Positions 1 through 6,638 of a stretch of DNA of 35,670 nucleotides are shown here, piece by piece. Source of the DNA: a virus. The position numbers and the translations under genes were made by a program. The notes under the pieces were generated by a model, which did not search any database, was not told the origin of the DNA, and was given only the letters and a program-made list of their open reading frames with translations. The DNA is taken from positions 1 to 35,670 of IMG/VR virus record IMGVR_UViG_3300046169_000058; one strand, written 5' to 3'. How positions within the stretch are numbered: the first letter of the stretch is position 1; each line of letters opens with the position of its first letter.

Positions 1-37
1 CACCACAGTCACGTATATATATACGTTGACTGTGGTG
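1..37. repeat. Near-perfect palindrome at window start
   Basis: Outer arms CACCACAGTC (1-10) and GACTGTGGTG (28-37) enclose a perfect 16-bp palindrome of alternating TA steps (11-26), with one unpaired T at 27. It lies beyond the 3' end of the primase-helicase gene. With the inverted pair at 78-93 it gives four copies of CCACAGT in two inverted pairs around an easily melted core. It could be a replication origin element or the end of the early transcription unit. There is no U-tract for an ordinary terminator in either direction. Confidence 0.7.
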
Positions 38-77
38 GAAGGATTTCACTGTATTATTCCCACACTCCCACACTCCC

Positions 78-93
78 CCACAGTCCACTGTGG
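78..93. repeat. Short inverted repeat CCACAGT-CC-ACTGTGG
   Basis: Seven-base arms (78-84 and 87-93) with a 2-base centre, repeating the CCACAGT word of the palindrome at 1-37. Between them (58-78) is a C-rich stretch with the direct repeat CCCACACT. The block sits 16 bases beyond the primase-helicase stop codon. It looks like a protein-binding site or part of an origin; the function is inferred only. Confidence 0.55.
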
Positions 94-108
94 TAAACGT
101 GGACACGC

Positions 109-2310
109 TCACAAGCCCGCCTCATCGCCGTTGATCCACTCCCCGACGGTCACGATTTGCACGTCACGCCCAGCGCGCGCATCCGTCCACTTGGCCGTGC
201 GCAATACGCCCGTATCGATCCACGTCTTGGCGATTGCCTTGGCCTTCGCCTTTTCGTGTTTCTTCTCCAAGTCCAGATCCAGCGCGCCTGCCACCGCCAC
301 GCCGATCCAGCGCTTGCTGCGCACGTTTTCGCGGTACGGGTCATCCGCCGCCTCCGCCGCCCCGACGTCACGCTGCACCTTCATCGCGTCGCGCGCCGAT
401 ATGCCGTCGAAGAGATCCGGCATCGCATATTCAGTGGCCACGCCGACATATTCCATGTTTGGCAATTGCACGCCCACCATGCGCCGGTACACCGCCTTCG
501 CTGCTGGCGGTGCCAAGTTTGCCTTGCCGTCGTCCACGCGGAATATGCCGAGGCTCTCCGCCTCTGACACGCCCAGCTTCTGCGCGTCTTCCGAGCTGAT
601 CTTGTTGATGACCCGCGCCGCACGCGCCGCCCCGATCAGCGACCCCGCGCCTCTTACGCTGTCCACGGTCGCCTCATCCCCGTTGCCCTTGCGGATGTGA
701 TGCACCAGCGCCACGGCGCAATCTGTCTCGTCGCAGACGCTACGCACGGCACCGACGGCTGCGTTCATGGCCACGTTGTCGTTCTCGTTGATCTGGTTGG
801 CGCCGACCCACGGGTCGATCATCACCATGCCGATGTCGTTCTCCTTGATCTTGGCCGCCATGTAGTCAAGCATCTCGTCGTTGACCTCGATCCCGTCGCG
901 CCCTTGGTTGGCGAACACCATGTTCAAGCTTCTTCCGGCGTCGAGGAACAAGCGCCCCCGTATTTCCTCGGCGGTGACGCCGTAGTGCAGCATCGCCGCC
1001 GCAAGGCGTCTCTGCATCTCCTCCAGCGGGTCTTCGAGGTTGATGATCCACACCTTGCACGGCTCGTGTATGGCCTCGCCCAGCAGCGGCTTGCCCGTTC
1101 CGATGCACAACGCCTCCACGATCTGCAGCGACGTCTTCCCGACGCCGCCCGCCGAGGCCAGCACGCTGACATGGCCTCGGATGTAGTGCTGCCCGTAGAT
1201 CCACCGCCGCGCCGGTATTGTCGCGGGATCTATCGGCTCGTATGCAGTTGGCCACTGGCGCTCGCCCGCGATGCGCTCCTGCTTCACTTCCTCGACCGGC
1301 TTCGCCAGCGCCAGCGCCTCGCGCAGCTTCTCCGCGCCCGCTTCCTGCAGGTAGTCGTTGGCATCCTTTACGTTTTCCACGCCCAGCGCGTCGAAGCGCA
1401 CGACGTGGACGTCGGTGCTGCCGTCGCCTCGCAGCACGTCGGAAACCGCCTCCACGTCTAAGTCTGGGTCTGCGCAGATCGTGACGTCTGATGCGCGTGG
1501 CGCGTTGAACGTCTTCATGCCCGACTTGCCAAACGTGCAGACGATTGTCGCCTCGACGTGGCCCATGATCGCTTGGCGCACGCTCAGCGCATCCTCTGGC
1601 CCCTCGACCAATATGATCGCGCCGCCCTCGTGCTGATCGCCGATCCGCATGGCATTGCCGACCAGTGATCCGCGTGAATACTTGTTGATGTTGTTATGCT
1701 CGCGCTTCTTCCCGTCCGGCGTCAGCAGCACCGCCTGCACGCCGCAGACGTCGCCCTCGGCGTTGGTCGCGGGAAATAGTATCGCTGGCCCATCGTATAA
1801 GCTGGGGCTGAACCGCGCGACGCCCTCCGCCACGCCTGCGCGCATCCCGCGGTTGTTCAGGTACAGCAGCGCCGGTCTGACGGCGTCCTTGTTCTCGCGT
1901 GATATTGGCACGCTGCGCTCCCACGCGGCCTGCGCCTTTGCGATTTTCTCGGCGCGCGTTTCCTCGTCGCGGATCAGCAGATCCTTGCTGGCCAAGCGCA
2001 CGATCAGGCGATCCATCTCGCTCGGCTGAAACGGCATCGCGTCATCGTTCTCCAGCGTCTTCGGGTTTTCGCTGCCCCGCTTGAACCCGCTGCCAATGGT
2101 TGCCTTTATCTCGTGTTCCTGCAGCCCGATTGCCTTGGCAGCCGTGTGCAAGTCTATGACGCTGCTGTCTATGTTGCTGGCGTCCATGTGCGCGTGCCGA
2201 CCCAGCGCGTATGCCGCTAGGTTCAGCGCCTCGTTGCGACGCCCCTGCGGCGCCATGCCGATCTCGGTTACGACGCTTTCCCGTACCTTCTGAAAATAGT
2301 TTACGCTCAT
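109..2310 (-). CDS. Primase-helicase: TOPRIM domain fused to RepA-type AAA helicase
   Basis: A 733-residue replication protein expected to prime and unwind phage DNA. The N-terminal 30-80 region (GRRNEALNLAAYALG) resembles the linker seen in phage primase-helicases. A TOPRIM domain follows, with the acidic motif VEGPED at 235-240 and DPDLD at 281-285. A RecA-fold helicase like plasmid RSF1010 RepA (AAA_25) comes next: Walker A SAGGVGKTS at 386-394, NLED at 424-427, Walker B VMIDPW at 496-501, LVHHIRK at 535-541 and RGAGSLIGAARAAR at 553-566. No N-terminal cysteine/histidine zinc motif typical of DnaG-like primases is present. It is the last gene of the early leftward unit, downstream of SSB, exonuclease and resolvase. 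The ATG has only a weak upstream GGGG/GCGGG. No DNA polymerase gene is seen, so it probably recruits host replisome components. Confidence 0.92.
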   Translation of the reverse strand: MSVNYFQKVRESVVTEIGMAPQGRRNEALNLAAYALGRHAHMDASNIDSSVIDLHTAAKAIGLQEHEIKATIGSGFKRGSENPKTLENDDAMPFQPSEMDRLIVRLASKDLLIRDEETRAEKIAKAQAAWERSVPISRENKDAVRPALLYLNNRGMRAGVAEGVARFSPSLYDGPAILFPATNAEGDVCGVQAVLLTPDGKKREHNNINKYSRGSLVGNAMRIGDQHEGGAIILVEGPEDALSVRQAIMGHVEATIVCTFGKSGMKTFNAPRASDVTICADPDLDVEAVSDVLRGDGSTDVHVVRFDALGVENVKDANDYLQEAGAEKLREALALAKPVEEVKQERIAGERQWPTAYEPIDPATIPARRWIYGQHYIRGHVSVLASAGGVGKTSLQIVEALCIGTGKPLLGEAIHEPCKVWIINLEDPLEEMQRRLAAAMLHYGVTAEEIRGRLFLDAGRSLNMVFANQGRDGIEVNDEMLDYMAAKIKENDIGMVMIDPWVGANQINENDNVAMNAAVGAVRSVCDETDCAVALVHHIRKGNGDEATVDSVRGAGSLIGAARAARVINKISSEDAQKLGVSEAESLGIFRVDDGKANLAPPAAKAVYRRMVGVQLPNMEYVGVATEYAMPDLFDGISARDAMKVQRDVGAAEAADDPYRENVRSKRWIGVAVAGALDLDLEKKHEKAKAKAIAKTWIDTGVLRTAKWTDARAGRDVQIVTVGEWINGDEAGL

Positions 2311-2340
2311 CCCGCTACCCCGTTTTAACTTTTGTTATAA

Positions 2341-2364
2341 CCACGCCCGCCGGAGCAGGCGTGG
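2341..2364 (-). other. Intercistronic hairpin between SSB and primase-helicase genes
   Basis: Arms CCACGCC (2341-2347) and GGCGTGG (2358-2364) with a 10-base loop lie in the 65-base gap between the SSB stop and the helicase start. On the minus-strand transcript it is followed by UUAUAAC rather than a U-run. It is therefore more likely an mRNA-stabilising or attenuating hairpin than a full terminator. Confidence 0.5.
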
Positions 2365-2375
2365 AACTTGTTATC

Positions 2376-2963
2376 CTAGAAGCCGAAGTCGTCTGCGTCT
2401 ACAACGCTGGAAACGGGTGCCGCTGCGGTTGGCACCGGCTCCGGCTTAGGCGGCGTGCTGTCTGCGGGTTTCGAGATCCACTTGGATATGGCAAAGCCCA
2501 GATCGTATGACGTGCCCTTTCCGACTACGACAGGCGTGGACGTCGTGACGCTGACGACCGGCACCATGCCCTGCGCGAACTCTGGCGCGTTTTCCGCTTG
2601 GTTGTACAGCTTGGCGATGAACTGCCCCGTGCCATACGAGTTGTTGCTGAACTGCGCCTTGGTGCCGTCCGACATCCAGCAGTCAACATCGAACCCCTGC
2701 TTATACGCTGGCTTGCCCTCCGCGTCCGTCTCGGTCGGCTTTTGCGTTGCCTGCGATGGCGATGGCCACTCCTGCCAGTCGCGCGTTCCGACGGCGATCT
2801 TGAGCCACCCGAACTTGACGTTGGCGATGTCGATTGCGATACCCTTGGCCATGTCGATGACTTCGGGGTCGCCGCCCTTGTTTACCGTCCAGCGGTTTTG
2901 CGGAAGATTGACCCGTATATACGCGCCGCTCGCGTCTGATGATTCTCCGAATGATATTGGCAT
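2376..2963 (-). CDS. Single-stranded DNA-binding protein (phage type)
   Basis: A 195-residue protein read as an SSB from three features. It lies between the exonuclease and the primase-helicase. It has a beta-rich body. It ends in a flexible proline/alanine-rich linker (about 165-185) leading to an acidic-aromatic tip DADDFGF, comparable to the DDIPF tip by which SSBs recruit partners. The start at 2963 is chosen because AGGAGA lies seven bases upstream; a longer frame to 3059 would overlap the preceding gene and lacks a ribosome site. Homology was not tested, so the OB-fold is inferred. Confidence 0.72.
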   Translation of the reverse strand: MPISFGESSDASGAYIRVNLPQNRWTVNKGGDPEVIDMAKGIAIDIANVKFGWLKIAVGTRDWQEWPSPSQATQKPTETDAEGKPAYKQGFDVDCWMSDGTKAQFSNNSYGTGQFIAKLYNQAENAPEFAQGMVPVVSVTTSTPVVVGKGTSYDLGFAISKWISKPADSTPPKPEPVPTAAAPVSSVVDADDFGF

Positions 2964-2991
2964 GTTTGTCTCCTGACGTTGTGTGCCTGTG

Positions 2992-3279
2992 TTATGCGCC
3001 GTGTGACGCGGTGAAGTTGAACGCCCAGCGTGGTATCTGAAGCGTTTGCAGCTCCCCATACCCGTAATCCCAGACGCCCGTGTTGCGCGCTATCGCAAAT
3101 TGCTCTAGCGCGTGTTGAACTGCCGCGTCGCCCTCGGCGAGCGTGCGCCAGTCAAGCTCGTACACACCAACGGGGTAAGGCGCTTCCTTGCCCACGCTGA
3201 TGAAGATAAACCTGTCGATCTCCTCCCCGATCAGGCCCATCGTCCTGCGGTAGAAAGCTTTCTTGTATGTGATAGCCAT
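2992..3279 (-). CDS. RecE-like (DUF3799) exonuclease, C-terminal part, frame-broken
   Basis: The 95-residue open frame carries the C-terminal half of a RecE/exonuclease VIII-like nuclease: DRFIFISVGKEAPYPVGVYELD and a downstream helix ending IPRWAFNF. Its own ATG has no ribosome site. Between it and the N-terminal frame, an intermediate frame reads AKQIANYGYHIQESF, the conserved segment with the motif Gln. Two shifts, near 3299 and at 3254-3256, reconnect all three parts. Removing two bases from 2992-3794 leaves exactly 267 codons (266 residues), the usual size. Either the gene is split or inactivated, or the sequence holds two extra bases. Confidence 0.75.
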   Translation of the reverse strand: MAITYKKAFYRRTMGLIGEEIDRFIFISVGKEAPYPVGVYELDWRTLAEGDAAVQHALEQFAIARNTGVWDYGYGELQTLQIPRWAFNFTASHGA

Positions 3280-3293
3280 AATTGGCGATTTGC

Positions 3294-3794
3294 TTAGCTG
3301 AAGCCCTCGGGGTCGGGCGCTATGGTTGTCTTCAAATCTATCAGCGCCCCGATATCACGACGCCAGCCGTCTGGACGGCATCGCATGTCCACGCCCGTCT
3401 GCGTGTCCTTCGCGAATATGCTGGCCTCGCAGACCAGATCGCCGGATAGCAGCTTGGCGACCTCCTTGTTGCTGCGCACCGCGTTTGCCGCGTCCACGGC
3501 GATCTTGTAATCGCCCTCCGTCAGCAGCAGCGCGCCGTTGGCCTCGGCCTCCGCCTTGCGCTCGTTCCATTCCTTGCCGCGCCGCGTCTCCGGCCCGCAC
3601 CATACGGTGCTTGCGTGCTGCGGCTCAAACACCAGCGTGTGCGTGGCCGTGCCGACGTCGAAAGCGCTGCTTTCCTTACGTTCTGCATATTTGTAATGCG
3701 CCAGCGACTTCATGGCGATTGTCTTGGCCCCAGAGGCGCTGAGCGCGTCGCTCAGGTGGTATTCCTCGTTGGACATGGTTGTTGATATGGTCAC
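3294..3794 (-). CDS. RecE-like (DUF3799) exonuclease, N-terminal part, frame-broken
   Basis: A 166-residue N-terminal part of a PD-(D/E)XK double-strand exonuclease of the RecE/exonuclease VIII type, used in recombination or DNA-end processing. Visible motifs are YH at 12-13, GTATH with His52, Glu123 (CEAS), RPDG with Asp142, and IDLKTT with Asp153 and Lys155. The family normally continues for about another 100 residues. Here the frame stops after PEGFS, just before the Gln motif, which is found in the next frame (see the C-terminal part). The GTG start overlaps the RuvC-like stop by 4 bases and has a strong purine-rich ribosome site (GAAGGGGGAAGG). Confidence 0.8.
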   Translation of the reverse strand: MTISTTMSNEEYHLSDALSASGAKTIAMKSLAHYKYAERKESSAFDVGTATHTLVFEPQHASTVWCGPETRRGKEWNERKAEAEANGALLLTEGDYKIAVDAANAVRSNKEVAKLLSGDLVCEASIFAKDTQTGVDMRCRPDGWRRDIGALIDLKTTIAPDPEGFS

Positions 3795-4246
3795 GCCTTC
3801 CCCCTTCCGTAGAGCGCTATCAGCAGCGCCTCTGCTCTATGTTCATCCTTCTTGCGCTTCAGCTCGCTCGCCCTGTCGGGGAACCACTGCTGCGCCATCC
3901 TACGCGCCGCGTCTTTATCCTTTGGCAGGTTCATGGCCCGCTTCCACACGACCGGCGTCACCATGGTGTAGCGCGTGCGCGACAGCGCCACGGTCGTCGT
4001 GATCTGGCCAAACGCATACCCCAGCTTGAACGTCGAGCTGACGCCCTGCTTTGGCATCGCCTGCTGCTTCTCGATCCAGATGTGATCGAGCCGATCCACC
4101 GACGTGAGAATATCCATCAGCGCCACGACGTCTACGCCGCCCTCGCTGTAGACGGGCAGGTCATGCACCTCCGACCAGTTTTCACCGACCAGCGCCACGC
4201 CGCCTGTGCGGTATCCGCAGTCTATGCCACACGTCACGATGCTCAA
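3791..4246 (-). CDS. RuvC-like Holliday junction resolvase
   Basis: A 151-residue RNase H-fold nuclease of the phage RuvC type, expected to cut branched recombination or replication intermediates before packaging. Motifs: GIDCG with Asp9, WIEKQQ with Glu59, then GVSSTFKLGYAFGQI, VTPVVWKRAMNLP, and KKDEHRAEALLIALYG with Asp134. All acidic catalytic positions are present and the length is normal. Translation appears to start at TTG (4246), seven bases after a strong GGAGG and overlapping the previous stop as TTGA. It lies in a tight cluster with the exonuclease and SSB. Confidence 0.88.
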   Translation of the reverse strand: MSIVTCGIDCGYRTGGVALVGENWSEVHDLPVYSEGGVDVVALMDILTSVDRLDHIWIEKQQAMPKQGVSSTFKLGYAFGQITTTVALSRTRYTMVTPVVWKRAMNLPKDKDAARRMAQQWFPDRASELKRKKDEHRAEALLIALYGRGKA

Positions 4247-4341
4247 TGCATGTCCTCCTTATCCGGCGTGCTGTACGTCTCGAATATGATCCCCATGCAC
4301 ATGGCGATGGCGTCCTGCACGTCGCAGTCGTTGTCACGCAT
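4243..4341 (-). CDS. Small early protein, C-terminal fragment after a frame break
   Basis: Begins at the ATG in ATGCGTGA overlapping the previous stop and reads MRDNDCDVQDAIAMCMG and onward to the RuvC-like gene. Upstream in the same frame is ALQSVVGFMRDN, which continues naturally from LAKVYAL of the preceding gene if one base of the CCC run at 4371-4373 is removed. It is therefore probably the C-terminal third of one 93-99 residue protein rather than an independent 32-residue gene. No function recognised. Confidence 0.45.
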   Translation of the reverse strand: MRDNDCDVQDAIAMCMGIIFETYSTPDKEDMH

Positions 4342-4525
4342 GAAGCCGACCACCGACTGCAGCGCAGGCGCCCAGCGCGTACACCTTGGCAAGGTCTGGC
4401 ATCTCGGTGTGCTCGCTGATCGCCAGCATGTCACGCATCAGCGCGTTTGCCTCGGACATCGTGTTGCTGGCAACCGCTGACATCTCAGCATGCTGCTCCG
4501 GCGTCAGTGTGAAATCATCATCCAC
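4334..4525 (-). CDS. Small early protein, N-terminal part before a frame break
   Basis: About 63 residues, mostly helical and acidic (DDDFTLTPEQHAEM). The GTG at 4525 gives an 8-base overlap with the ribbon-helix-helix gene; an ATG at 4543 in the same frame is an alternative. The last residues (CAAVGGRLHA) look like out-of-frame sequence. A one-base shift at 4371-4373 would continue into the 4243-4341 frame to give one helical protein. Function unknown. Confidence 0.5.
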   Translation of the reverse strand: MDDDFTLTPEQHAEMSAVASNTMSEANALMRDMLAISEHTEMPDLAKVYALGACAAVGGRLHA

Positions 4526-4679
4526 GCTGCACGTCCACACCATGCTCGTCCAGCAGGCGCAGTATCGCCATCTGCGTCAGCGACGCCATGCTTATGCGCT
4601 TCTCCTTGGACAAGTCACGCAGCGCCTCGAATACCTTGGCGTCGATCCGCGAGCCAAGTTGTTTCATCTCAGTGTTCAT
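4518..4679 (-). CDS. Ribbon-helix-helix (Arc/MetJ-like) small DNA-binding protein
   Basis: A 53-residue protein, MNTEMKQLGSRIDAKVFEAL and onward, with the ribbon-helix-helix pattern: a short strand, then helix 1 (DAKVFEALRDLSKEKR), then helix 2 (SMASLTQMAILRLLDEHG). Such proteins bind DNA as dimers and often repress their own promoter. A GGAGG ribosome site lies 5-6 bases before the ATG. It is the first gene after the promoter at 4702-4729, which holds a GTTAAC motif also present at the other early promoters. It is a good candidate for the early-gene repressor; target binding is inferred. Confidence 0.72.
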   Translation of the reverse strand: MNTEMKQLGSRIDAKVFEALRDLSKEKRISMASLTQMAILRLLDEHGVDVQRG

Positions 4680-4701
4680 AATTACCTCCGTTGATCCGGC
4701 T

Positions 4702-4729
4702 ACTATAACGCCGCGTTAACATTGTGCAA
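4702..4729 (-). promoter_or_regulatory. Early promoter, GTTAAC class
   Basis: Reading leftward: -35 TTGCAC (4724-4729), 16-bp spacer (4708-4723), -10 TATAGT (4702-4707). A GTTAAC palindrome (4715-4720) lies inside the spacer, where a bound repressor would block polymerase. It serves the ribbon-helix-helix gene and probably resolvase, exonuclease, SSB and helicase. It shares the CTTGCA word and GTTAAC with the promoters at 6033-6060 and 9409-9436. Confidence 0.55.
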
Positions 4730-4734
4730 GGGCA

Positions 4735-4956
4735 TCAAATATCAAAGCTGTCTGACCAATCGCATAAATGCATTTTTGGTGTTTTGCTGCACGGGTGCTT
4801 GCCAGCCCGTCGTTTAAATCTGCGCCCTGCGCGATAAGCCTGATCGTCAACCAGCTTATTGTTGTTGAGATCAAAGGCATCGCTGTAGCTTATGCGAACG
4901 CATTCGTCGCTGTCGGTCGGATGAAATTTCAGCCAATGTTTTGGTTGTGATAGCAT
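4735..4956 (-). CDS. Hypothetical early protein
   Basis: 73 residues, MLSQPKHWLKFHPTDSDECV and onward, with a basic central patch (GRRFKRR) and an acidic C-terminus. The start at 4956 is chosen for AGGAG ten bases upstream; the longer frame to 5076 would overlap the preceding gene. It is preceded by a C(UACG)G hairpin. No family recognised. Confidence 0.6.
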   Translation of the reverse strand: MLSQPKHWLKFHPTDSDECVRISYSDAFDLNNNKLVDDQAYRAGRRFKRRAGKHPCSKTPKMHLCDWSDSFDI

Positions 4957-4978
4957 GACGCTGATCTCCTGCTGGTGT

Positions 4979-4994
4979 GGGGGCCGTAGCCCCC
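4979..4994 (-). repeat. Intercistronic C(UACG)G tetraloop hairpin, copy 1
   Basis: On the minus-strand transcript GGGGGC-UACG-GCCCCC: a 6-bp GC stem closed by a UNCG-class tetraloop. It lies just after the stop of the 5000-5554 gene and upstream of the ribosome site of the next gene. It sits in a repeated block (CCCCACACCAGCAGGAG) also found near 5561-5587. There is no U-tract, so an mRNA-processing or stabilising role is more likely than termination. Confidence 0.7.
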
Positions 4995-4999
4995 GCTGC

Positions 5000-5554
5000 T
5001 TAAAAGTTGTAGTCGTAAAATTTGTAAGGCGTTTTTGATAAAACGTGACGACCATTGGCTGAGTGAAAGTAACCATCTTTGCGAAGGCGGGCGCGGATCA
5101 CGGTGTAATCAGGGTTTGATTTGTAGGCCCACTTCTGAGCGCCTTGGTTTGTGCAGTGACCAGAAAAGCCACCAGCAATGATCTCTGGCTTCCAATTTTT
5201 ATCCAGCTCAGCATCCATCACGCGGATCTCGATTGTCTTTGGAGATACGACGCGCACGATCTCATATGGGTGCACGTCGGACCATCCGCTATGATTTGCG
5301 TGGGTGTATTCGATGGCTTCAACGCCATATTCGTACTTGTTGTTATACTCGCCGGAGTGGCTGGCAGGCAATTCTTCGATGATATTTTCGGCAGCTTCTT
5401 GGCTGTCAAAGGTTGTGGTGACTTCTGAGTTTGAGTGCAAGTAACCATTATAGCTGCTGATTTTTTCGAAGTAGGCTTTATCGGCAGTGCGGCTGCGTGA
5501 CCCGTCGAGTGTGCTGATTGTGTCGATTACGGTGATTGCGTATTTGGTAAACAT
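5000..5554 (-). CDS. Hypothetical early protein
   Basis: 184 residues, rich in Tyr, Ser and Asn; the last third contains RARLRKDGYFHSANGRHVLS and the end is KTPYKFYDYNF. No domain recognised with confidence. The ATG is preceded by an AGGAGAATG site. It is flanked on both sides by C(UACG)G hairpins, which could set its mRNA abundance separately from neighbours. Its base composition is more AT-rich than the replication genes to the left. Confidence 0.65.
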   Translation of the reverse strand: MFTKYAITVIDTISTLDGSRSRTADKAYFEKISSYNGYLHSNSEVTTTFDSQEAAENIIEELPASHSGEYNNKYEYGVEAIEYTHANHSGWSDVHPYEIVRVVSPKTIEIRVMDAELDKNWKPEIIAGGFSGHCTNQGAQKWAYKSNPDYTVIRARLRKDGYFHSANGRHVLSKTPYKFYDYNF

Positions 5555-5573
5555 ATCATTCTCCTGTTGGTGT

Positions 5574-5587
5574 GGGGCCGTAGCCCC
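5574..5587 (-). repeat. Intercistronic C(UACG)G tetraloop hairpin, copy 2
   Basis: On the minus-strand transcript GGGGC-UACG-GCCCC, a 5-bp stem closed by a UACG loop, between the 5603-5788 and 5000-5554 genes and followed by the same ACACCAACAGGAG leader. Same element as at 4979-4994 and 9113-9126. Confidence 0.7.
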
Positions 5588-5602
5588 CGTTGCGTGTGGC
5601 GA

Positions 5603-5788
5603 TTAAACTGCTGCTTCAAGCCAGTCGATGCAGCGATCCCATTGCGTTGGGCGATCAGTTAAGTTGATGTCGAACCCGCCAGCATCAATTACACTTTCCA
5701 GATAAATGGCTTTGTCTGTCTCTACACTGTATTGGTCTTTGACCGACTGCGTCGCGAGGGCTTGGATGGCTGCTTTAGTGATTTTCAT
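5603..5788 (-). CDS. Hypothetical small early protein
   Basis: 61 residues, MKITKAAIQALATQSVKDQY and onward, predicted helix-strand, acidic, ending CIDWLEAAV. A good AGGAGGAA ribosome site precedes the ATG. Its upstream spacer shares the CCAACAGGAG leader of its neighbours. No family recognised; small genes of this kind in an early block are often host-takeover factors, but nothing here shows that. Confidence 0.6.
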   Translation of the reverse strand: MKITKAAIQALATQSVKDQYSVETDKAIYLESVIDAGGFDINLTDRPTQWDRCIDWLEAAV

Positions 5789-5809
5789 ATCTTCCTCCTG
5801 TTGGTGTGG

Positions 5810-5825
5810 GGCAGCTTATGCTGCC
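5810..5825 (-). other. Hairpin spanning a stop codon
   Basis: Arms GGCAGC (5810-5815) and GCTGCC (5820-5825) with a 4-base loop containing part of the stop codon of the 5816-6001 gene. It takes the place where the UACG hairpins sit in the neighbouring gaps and is followed by the same downstream leader block. Confidence 0.45.
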
Positions 5826-6001
5826 TCTTCTGATAAGATTTCAAACATCATTGCTTTAGCATCTGATAAGCGAGAGAAATATTGGCCATCGCAACGCCAC
5901 ATTTTGGGGTCATCACATGAGCGATAAATTTCAATCTCATAATCGCGGCTGTGTCCTTCAATCTTGTAGCATCCCTCATATAATCTTTTTAGCTTTAGCA
6001 T
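5816..6001 (-). CDS. Hypothetical small early protein, first gene after an early promoter
   Basis: 61 residues, MLKLKRLYEGCYKIEGHSRD and onward. It is beta-rich at the N-terminus with a DGQYFSRLSDAKAMMFEIL segment, a strand-helix pattern reminiscent of small compact domains, but no family is assigned. Its leader (6001-6061) is nearly the same as that of the gene at 9135-9380, including the sequence GAGGAAATACAG before the ATG. It is transcribed from the promoter at 6033-6060. Confidence 0.62.
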   Translation of the reverse strand: MLKLKRLYEGCYKIEGHSRDYEIEIYRSCDDPKMWRCDGQYFSRLSDAKAMMFEILSEEAA

Positions 6002-6028
6002 CTGTATTTCCTCCTGATTGCTTATATT

Positions 6029-6060
6029 GTTAACCTAATGTTAACATCAGGAGATTGCAA
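6029..6060 (-). promoter_or_regulatory. Early promoter with tandem GTTAAC sites
   Basis: Reading leftward: -35 TTGCAA (6055-6060), 16-bp spacer, -10 TTAGGT (6033-6038). GTTAAC occurs at 6029-6034 and 6040-6045, exactly 11 bp apart, so both face the same side of the helix. This fits side-by-side binding of a dimeric repressor. The following leader matches that at 9378-9411. Confidence 0.55.
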
Positions 6061-6120
6061 GCCCCACAGGCAAAATAGTTTGCGAAAAAGTAAAAATAGT
6101 TTTCCGCAAACCTTTTCCGC

Positions 6121-6453
6121 TTAAAACGCGAACTCTTCCTGCGTGCGCAGCCGGTACAGTTGCTGGCCCTCAATAAACGACGTCTTCACGATTGTGCGCC
6201 GCTCCCGCATAGTCTTCAGGCCAATGTCGATATGCACGGCGTCCTGCTCGATCATGCTGCACAAGTCACCCACAGACAGCTCGTCATGCCTGCTCAGGCA
6301 GCGCTTGATCTCCTTGCGCAGCTTTTCTAGCGGCCACGGCTTGTGGGCATACGCGTGCATGTCATCGCGGCCAATCAGCCTGCGCTTCATGCGCGCGTTC
6401 TCGATGATCGCCAGCTCCTTCCAGCGCTCCAGCGGTGTCATGTATTCCGTCAT
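6121..6453 (-). CDS. Hypothetical early protein, probable helix-turn-helix
   Basis: 110 residues. The middle and C-terminal part (EKLRKEIKRCLSRHDELSVG, then DLCSMIEQDAVHIDIGLKTMRERR, then a short beta hairpin ending GQQLYRLR) has the layout of a small winged-helix domain; this is a fold guess. It starts with a 4-base ATGA overlap with the preceding gene and ends the overlapping block 8747-6121. Between it and the promoter at 6.03 kb are about 60 AT-rich bases. Confidence 0.6.
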   Translation of the reverse strand: MTEYMTPLERWKELAIIENARMKRRLIGRDDMHAYAHKPWPLEKLRKEIKRCLSRHDELSVGDLCSMIEQDAVHIDIGLKTMRERRTIVKTSFIEGQQLYRLRTQEEFAF

Positions 6454-6638
6454 AGCTTTCCCTCACTTTTCATATGCTCGCAATGCGTTATGATTGCTTG
6501 GCAATGTGTCGCAAATGTCAGAACAAAAGCGTCTCTCTGGCTTTCACTCAAGCTGACTGGCGTTCTGCGTAAATCCTTTTTCATCATTACAGCCCTTTGG
6601 CGTATGCGCTCAGCGTAAGTCTTAGCATCGTCGCTCAC
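6450..6638 (-). CDS. Hypothetical small early protein
   Basis: 62 residues from a GTG that overlaps the previous stop (GTGA). It is helical, with basic and acidic patches (MMKKDLRRTPVSLSESQRDA) and several Cys/His in the C-terminal helix (THCQAIITHCEHMK). No complete zinc motif is evident. No family recognised. Confidence 0.55.
   Translation of the reverse strand: MSDDAKTYAERIRQRAVMMKKDLRRTPVSLSESQRDAFVLTFATHCQAIITHCEHMKSEGKL

Noticed and set aside
697-1461. 254-codon open frame on the plus strand opposite the primase-helicase
   Set aside because: Biased Arg/His/Leu composition of a complementary-strand shadow; no ribosome site or promoter; the minus-strand gene has clear domains.
2992-3794. 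Programmed ribosomal frameshifting in the exonuclease gene
   Set aside because: No slippery heptamer or downstream pseudoknot is evident, and two shifts would be needed. The same kind of break in four other genes points to a common technical cause.
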